Source of the DNA: Sphingopyxis flava
GTDB lineage: Bacteria > Pseudomonadota > Alphaproteobacteria > Sphingomonadales > Sphingomonadaceae
Direction: 5' to 3'
Length of the DNA: 35,332 nucleotides
Assembly: GCF_900168005.1 (NCBI RefSeq)
Contig: NZ_FUYP01000030.1
Location: 1-35,332, forward strand
The notes beneath the pieces were generated by a model that worked only from the letters and a program-made list of their open reading frames with translations, was not told the origin of the DNA and did no database searches. The translations under genes and the position numbers were made by a program. Positions 32,585-35,332 of the stretch are shown here, one piece after another; positions within the stretch are counted from its first letter, which is position 1; each line of letters starts with the position of its first letter.

Positions 32585-33522
32585 GCTGTTTCCTCCTTGA
32601 TGGGTAGGGCGGCGGGGCGCAGGCCGAGCAGGTGGCAGATAGCATAGCTAAGCTCCGCCCGATTGAGCGTGTAGAAGTGAAAATCGCGCACTCCGCCCGC
32701 ATAGAGGCGGCGGCACATTTCGGCCGCGATCGTCGCGGCGATGAGCTGGCGCGCCGCTGGCAGACCGTCGAGCCCGTCGAACAACGACACCATCCATGGG
32801 GGAATTGCGGCGCCGCACATGTCCGCCATCCGCCGCGTCTGCGACACATTCGACACCGGCAGGATGCCGGGGATGATCGGGGCGTCGATTCGGGCCGCGG
32901 CCGCGGCATCGCGAAAGCGCAGGAAGGCGTCAGGCGAGAAGAAGAACTGCGTGATCGCGCGCGTTGCGCCGGCGTCGAGCTTGCGCTTCAGATTGTCGAG
33001 GTCGGCCTGCGGACATTCTGCGTCGGGATGAACCTCGGGGTAGGCGGCGACCGAAATGTCAAAGGGTGCAATGGCCTTGAGACCCGCGACGAGCTCGGCG
33101 GCATTGGCATAGCCTTGCGGGTGCGCTCGGTAGGGCTCGCCGCCTGGCACATCGCCGCGCAGCGCAACGATATGGCGCACGCCGGCCTCCCAATAGGCCC
33201 GGGCAACCGCGTCAATCTCTTCCCGCGACGCCTCGACGCACGTAAGGTGGGCTGCGGGCGGAACTCTACTTTCCGCCGCGATACGCGCGACCGTCGCGTG
33301 GGTGCGCTCGCGCGTCGATCCGCCGGCACCATAAGTGACCGAGACGAAGCTGGGATTGAGCGGCTCGAGCGTATGGAAGCTGTCCCAAAGCTGCGCCTCC
33401 ATCTTCTCGGTCTTCGGCGGGAAGAATTCGAAGCTGACGCTGATATCGCCGGCAAGGTCGGCAAAAAGCGGCGAGGCCGCAGCGCGGCGCGCCTCCGCGG
33501 CGCTGTTGAGAATCGAGGTCAT
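32581..33522 (-). CDS. metF: Methylenetetrahydrofolate reductase
   Basis: A 313-residue flavoprotein that reduces 5,10-methylenetetrahydrofolate to 5-methyltetrahydrofolate, the methyl donor for the MetH subunits encoded next to it. Family blocks are VSFEFFPPKTEKMEAQLW near the N-terminus with the catalytic Glu, SVTYGAGGSTRERT, HIVALRGDVPGG and TRAITQFFFSPDAFLRF. The reading begins at an ATG that overlaps the stop codon of the preceding regulator as ATGA, so translation is coupled. Its own stop overlaps metH1 in the same way. Confidence 0.95.
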   Translation of the reverse strand: MTSILNSAAEARRAAASPLFADLAGDISVSFEFFPPKTEKMEAQLWDSFHTLEPLNPSFVSVTYGAGGSTRERTHATVARIAAESRVPPAAHLTCVEASREEIDAVARAYWEAGVRHIVALRGDVPGGEPYRAHPQGYANAAELVAGLKAIAPFDISVAAYPEVHPDAECPQADLDNLKRKLDAGATRAITQFFFSPDAFLRFRDAAAAARIDAPIIPGILPVSNVSQTRRMADMCGAAIPPWMVSLFDGLDGLPAARQLIAATIAAEMCRRLYAGGVRDFHFYTLNRAELSYAICHLLGLRPAALPIKEETA

Positions 33523-34511
33523 GCCGCAAGCCTTCTGCGCGGGCCGTCGCCCTCGTGGGCGAGCGGCGGTTGGTCTTCATCGCTGCGGCGGCGACCGAGC
33601 CAGAGCTTTACGGCCAGCGTCCCACCTTCAAGCGTCTGGGCGGCCTCGAGGAGCAGGCCGGAGGAGGCGAACCAGCCCCGAATCTGCGCGTCCGAAAAAC
33701 CGAGGCGGGCATGCGCTGCAAGCGTGCGCAACTCCTCGTCTTCGTGCGGGGCAAAATCGACGACCAGGAGGTGTCCGCCGCCGCGCAGTACCCGGCCAGC
33801 CTCCGCAATGACGCGGTCCGGCTCGTGCGCGAAGTGCAGCGCCTGGTGGATGACGATGCTGTCGATGCTGGCATCGGCCATTGGCAGGTTCAGGAAATCC
33901 CCCTGGACGAGGTCGATCGGCACGGGCTGATCGGCGAGCTTCGCCCGTGCGATGCGGAGCATGTCCGGACTGCGGTCGAGCGCGGTGATGCGGCGCACCG
34001 TCGGCGCAAAGATTTCGGCCATACGGCCGGTCCCCGTGCCGATGTCGAGCAGATGCCCAAGGCGGCGGCCCGCCACCATCGCGAGCATCGCGGCCTCGAC
34101 CTCGCTTTCGGCGACGTGGCGCGAGCGGATGGCATCCCATTCGGCGGCATGCTCGGCGAAATAGCGTTCGGCCGCAGCAACGCGATCGGCCCGGACCGCG
34201 GCGAGCCTGCGCGCGTCGTGCGCGACGACGAGCGCCTCGCGCGGTGAAAAAGGCCATTCCTCGGCGCGCGCAATAATATTGCTTACCGGCCCTTGCGCAA
34301 CGATGCGCAGAAAAACCCAGCTTCCCTCCCGCCTGCGCTCGATGATTCCGGCGTCGACGAGGATGCGGACATGGCGCGAGACGCGGGGCTGACTCTGTTC
34401 GAGGACAAGAGCAAGCTCGCCGATCGCCAGTTCCATCTCGCGCAGCAGCGCGACAATGCGCAGACGCGTCGGATCGGCGAGGGCACGGAAAATGTCGAGC
34501 AGCTCGGTCAT
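33519..34511 (-). CDS. sahR: ArsR-type regulator fused to a SAM-dependent methyltransferase, SahR-like
   Basis: A 330-residue two-domain protein. The N-terminal winged helix (about 5-85) is ArsR-like: LFDIFRALADPTRLRI-type start, then GELALVLEQSQPRVSRHVRI and GIIERRREGSWVFLRI. The C-terminal half is a class I methyltransferase fold with LLDIGTGTGRMAEI at about 149-162. This combination at the head of a methionine operon is the layout of SahR, a regulator responding to S-adenosylhomocysteine in Proteobacteria. The ATG at 34511 (MTELLD) fits ArsR families; a longer reading runs over the operator. A 22-bp palindrome eight bases upstream of the start codon is the likely target. Its TGA overlaps the metF ATG. 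Confidence 0.87.
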   Translation of the reverse strand: MTELLDIFRALADPTRLRIVALLREMELAIGELALVLEQSQPRVSRHVRILVDAGIIERRREGSWVFLRIVAQGPVSNIIARAEEWPFSPREALVVAHDARRLAAVRADRVAAAERYFAEHAAEWDAIRSRHVAESEVEAAMLAMVAGRRLGHLLDIGTGTGRMAEIFAPTVRRITALDRSPDMLRIARAKLADQPVPIDLVQGDFLNLPMADASIDSIVIHQALHFAHEPDRVIAEAGRVLRGGGHLLVVDFAPHEDEELRTLAAHARLGFSDAQIRGWFASSGLLLEAAQTLEGGTLAVKLWLGRRRSDEDQPPLAHEGDGPRRRLAA

Positions 34512-34518
34512 GGACCTG

Positions 34519-34540
34519 CATATAAAGCTTTCTTTATATG
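34519..34540 (-). promoter_or_regulatory. Predicted SahR operator
   Basis: CATATAAAG and CTTTATATG form perfect 9-base arms around CTTT, seven bases upstream of the sahR start codon. The AT-rich palindrome stands out from GC-rich surroundings. It suggests autoregulation of the whole methionine operon by the SahR-like protein, with binding relieved or changed by S-adenosylhomocysteine. Confidence 0.75.
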
Positions 34541-34748
34541 TGGTCAACAGACAGCCGGCCGCCTTTTCCTGCCGCTTGCGGGAAGCTCGCCGCGACGAGC
34601 GGTGGCGAATAGCGGGCCGCGCCTCCAAAAAGGCCGTTGCACCCAATTTGGCGAGATTGTAGCTCTAAACGCGATTGGCAGTGCGCCGGAGCGAAATGTT
34701 CGCATCCGAATGCCGGTCGATCCGTTTAATCGAGAGGGATATGCCCAA
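34541..34748. other. Divergent intergenic region between sahR and the lipoprotein gene
   Basis: About 210 bases with no recognisable gene. It should contain the promoter of the plus-strand lipoprotein gene (TTGCAC at 34637-34642 is a candidate -35 box) and part of the sahR promoter. Nothing else was recognised. Confidence 0.4.
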
Positions 34749-35069
34749 ATGAAGAAATCGATCACTTTGTCGCTCGTCCTGGCCGCTTCGCTCGGCCTGG
34801 CCGCTTGCGGGGAAAAGGCTGCTGACGATACGGCGGCGACCACCGAAGACACCGCCGCGACCATGGAAGGCGCTGCTGACACCGCGCTCGACGCGGCCGA
34901 AGGCGCCAGCGACGCCGCTGCCGCTGCCGGCACCGCCGCCGACGCTGCGGGCGATGCTGCCGCTGCGGGCGACGCCGCGACCGCGACCGACAAGGCGGCC
35001 GAAGCTGCGGACGCCGCGAAGGAAGCGGCTGACGCTGCCAAGGGTGCGATGGAAGAAGCCAAGCAGTAA
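34749..35069 (+). CDS. Small alanine-rich lipoprotein
   Basis: A 106-residue exported lipoprotein. The lipobox LGLAAC ends in Cys20, which would be lipidated after signal peptidase II cleavage. The mature part is almost entirely Ala, Asp, Glu, Thr, Gly and Lys in short A-A-D/E-A repeats, with a predicted helical, acidic character (for example AAEAADAAKEAADAAKGAME at the end). The ATG at 34749 is supported by AGAGGGA about ten bases upstream. No Asp follows the lipidated Cys (the next residue is Gly), which in enterobacterial rules points to the outer membrane. No function is known; helix repeats of this kind occur in Lpp-like or stress-linked small lipoproteins. A strong terminator follows. 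Confidence 0.85.
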   Translation: MKKSITLSLVLAASLGLAACGEKAADDTAATTEDTAATMEGAADTALDAAEGASDAAAAAGTAADAAGDAAAAGDAATATDKAAEAADAAKEAADAAKGAMEEAKQ

Positions 35070-35104
35070 GGCTTTTTACCCGGCCTTTTGGGGCGAAGAA
35101 AAAG

Positions 35105-35136
35105 GAGGGTCGCCGGGTCTGCCGGCGGCCCTCTTT
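35105..35136 (+). terminator. Rho-independent terminator of the lipoprotein gene
   Basis: A stem of 12 pairs, with one T-G pair, forms between 35105-35116 and 35122-35133 (GAGGG with CCCTC, CGCCGG with CCGGCG) around a five-base loop and is followed by a short T-run. It lies 35 bases after the lipoprotein stop codon. Confidence 0.8.
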
Positions 35137-35260
35137 CGCATTTGAAACAAGCATCCGCGCAGCGAAGTCGTCAGGGCAATCGCTTCAGTTTAACAAATTG
35201 GGGTAGCGTTTGAAGTGCTGAGCTGATTCAGGGGTGTTCCACATTTGGAAGGGGCATTTG

Positions 35261-35332
35261 ATGGTCGGCACTGTATCGCTACTGGATCATTTTTCGGCGC
35301 TGAAGGATCCGCGTCAGCAATGGCGGGTGATC
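35261..35332 (+). CDS. ISAs1-type transposase, N-terminal fragment (cut by window edge)
   Basis: The frame starts at an ATG with GGAAGGGG six bases upstream and runs off the right edge after 24 codons. SLLDHFSALKDPRQQWRV matches the conserved N-terminus of ISAs1-family transposases (the H-repeat-associated group). The left end of the element probably lies near 35230 (CAGGGGTGTTCC). Whether the element is complete cannot be seen. Confidence 0.8.
   Translation, partial: MVGTVSLLDHFSALKDPRQQWRVI

Noticed and set aside
1..35332. CRISPR array, rRNA genes or a replication origin
   Set aside because: No regularly spaced repeats, rRNA sequence or DnaA-box cluster was seen.

Overview
The window looks like chromosome of an alphaproteobacterium of the order Sphingomonadales, most likely Sphingopyxis or a close relative. 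The DNA is GC-rich, it carries a large TonB-dependent receptor of the sphingomonad type, an alkaline phosphatase that keeps the active-site spacing of the Sphingomonas SPAP enzyme, and a methionine operon headed by an ArsR-type regulator fused to a methyltransferase (SahR type). This assignment rests on protein resemblance read by eye, not on a search.

Left part, about 1-18.4 kb, is accessory. It starts with the 3' end of an IS630-type transposase. A four-gene catabolic operon follows on the minus strand: FAD-dependent oxidoreductase, mannitol-type dehydrogenase, PhoD-type phosphatase and ROK fructokinase-like kinase. A possible 29-codon ORF lies before the PhoD gene. A LacI-type regulator is divergent from this operon, and an MFS transporter meets lacI tail to tail. 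A second operon on the plus strand encodes a TonB-dependent receptor, a secreted M20 amidohydrolase, a phospholipase C-like phosphoesterase and an AcpA-like acid phosphatase. Four copies of one 12-bp motif (ATAWCGWTAATG) lie in the two divergent promoter regions, two per region. Each pair is exactly 134 bp apart, and in both regions one copy sits just upstream of a -10-like box. This ties both operons, the transporter and lacI into one probable regulon. A reasonable inference is that the system takes up a phosphorylated polyol or sugar conjugate, removes phosphate in the periplasm, imports the polyol or sugar, oxidises it and phosphorylates it. The real substrate is unknown.

The accessory block ends with a decayed IS5/IS427-type transposase and an unusual in-frame fusion of an integrase N-terminus to the C-terminal part of a RES toxin. 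Both lie directly downstream of the 3' end of a tRNA-Gln(UUG) gene, the usual arrangement at the edge of an integrative island.

Right part, about 18.4-35.1 kb, looks like core genome: branched-chain aminotransferase (ilvE) with a divergent MarR-type regulator, proC with an SPAP-type alkaline phosphatase, a DsbD/ScsB-type thiol transporter overlapping tlyA, a TspO-like protein, a UbiK/BMFP-like protein, a YbjN-domain protein, a secreted beta-helix protein, and a tightly coupled operon sahR-metF-metH1-GNAT-metH2 with a 22-bp palindrome at its head. A small alanine-rich lipoprotein gene with a good terminator follows, and the window ends inside the 5' end of an ISAs1-type transposase.
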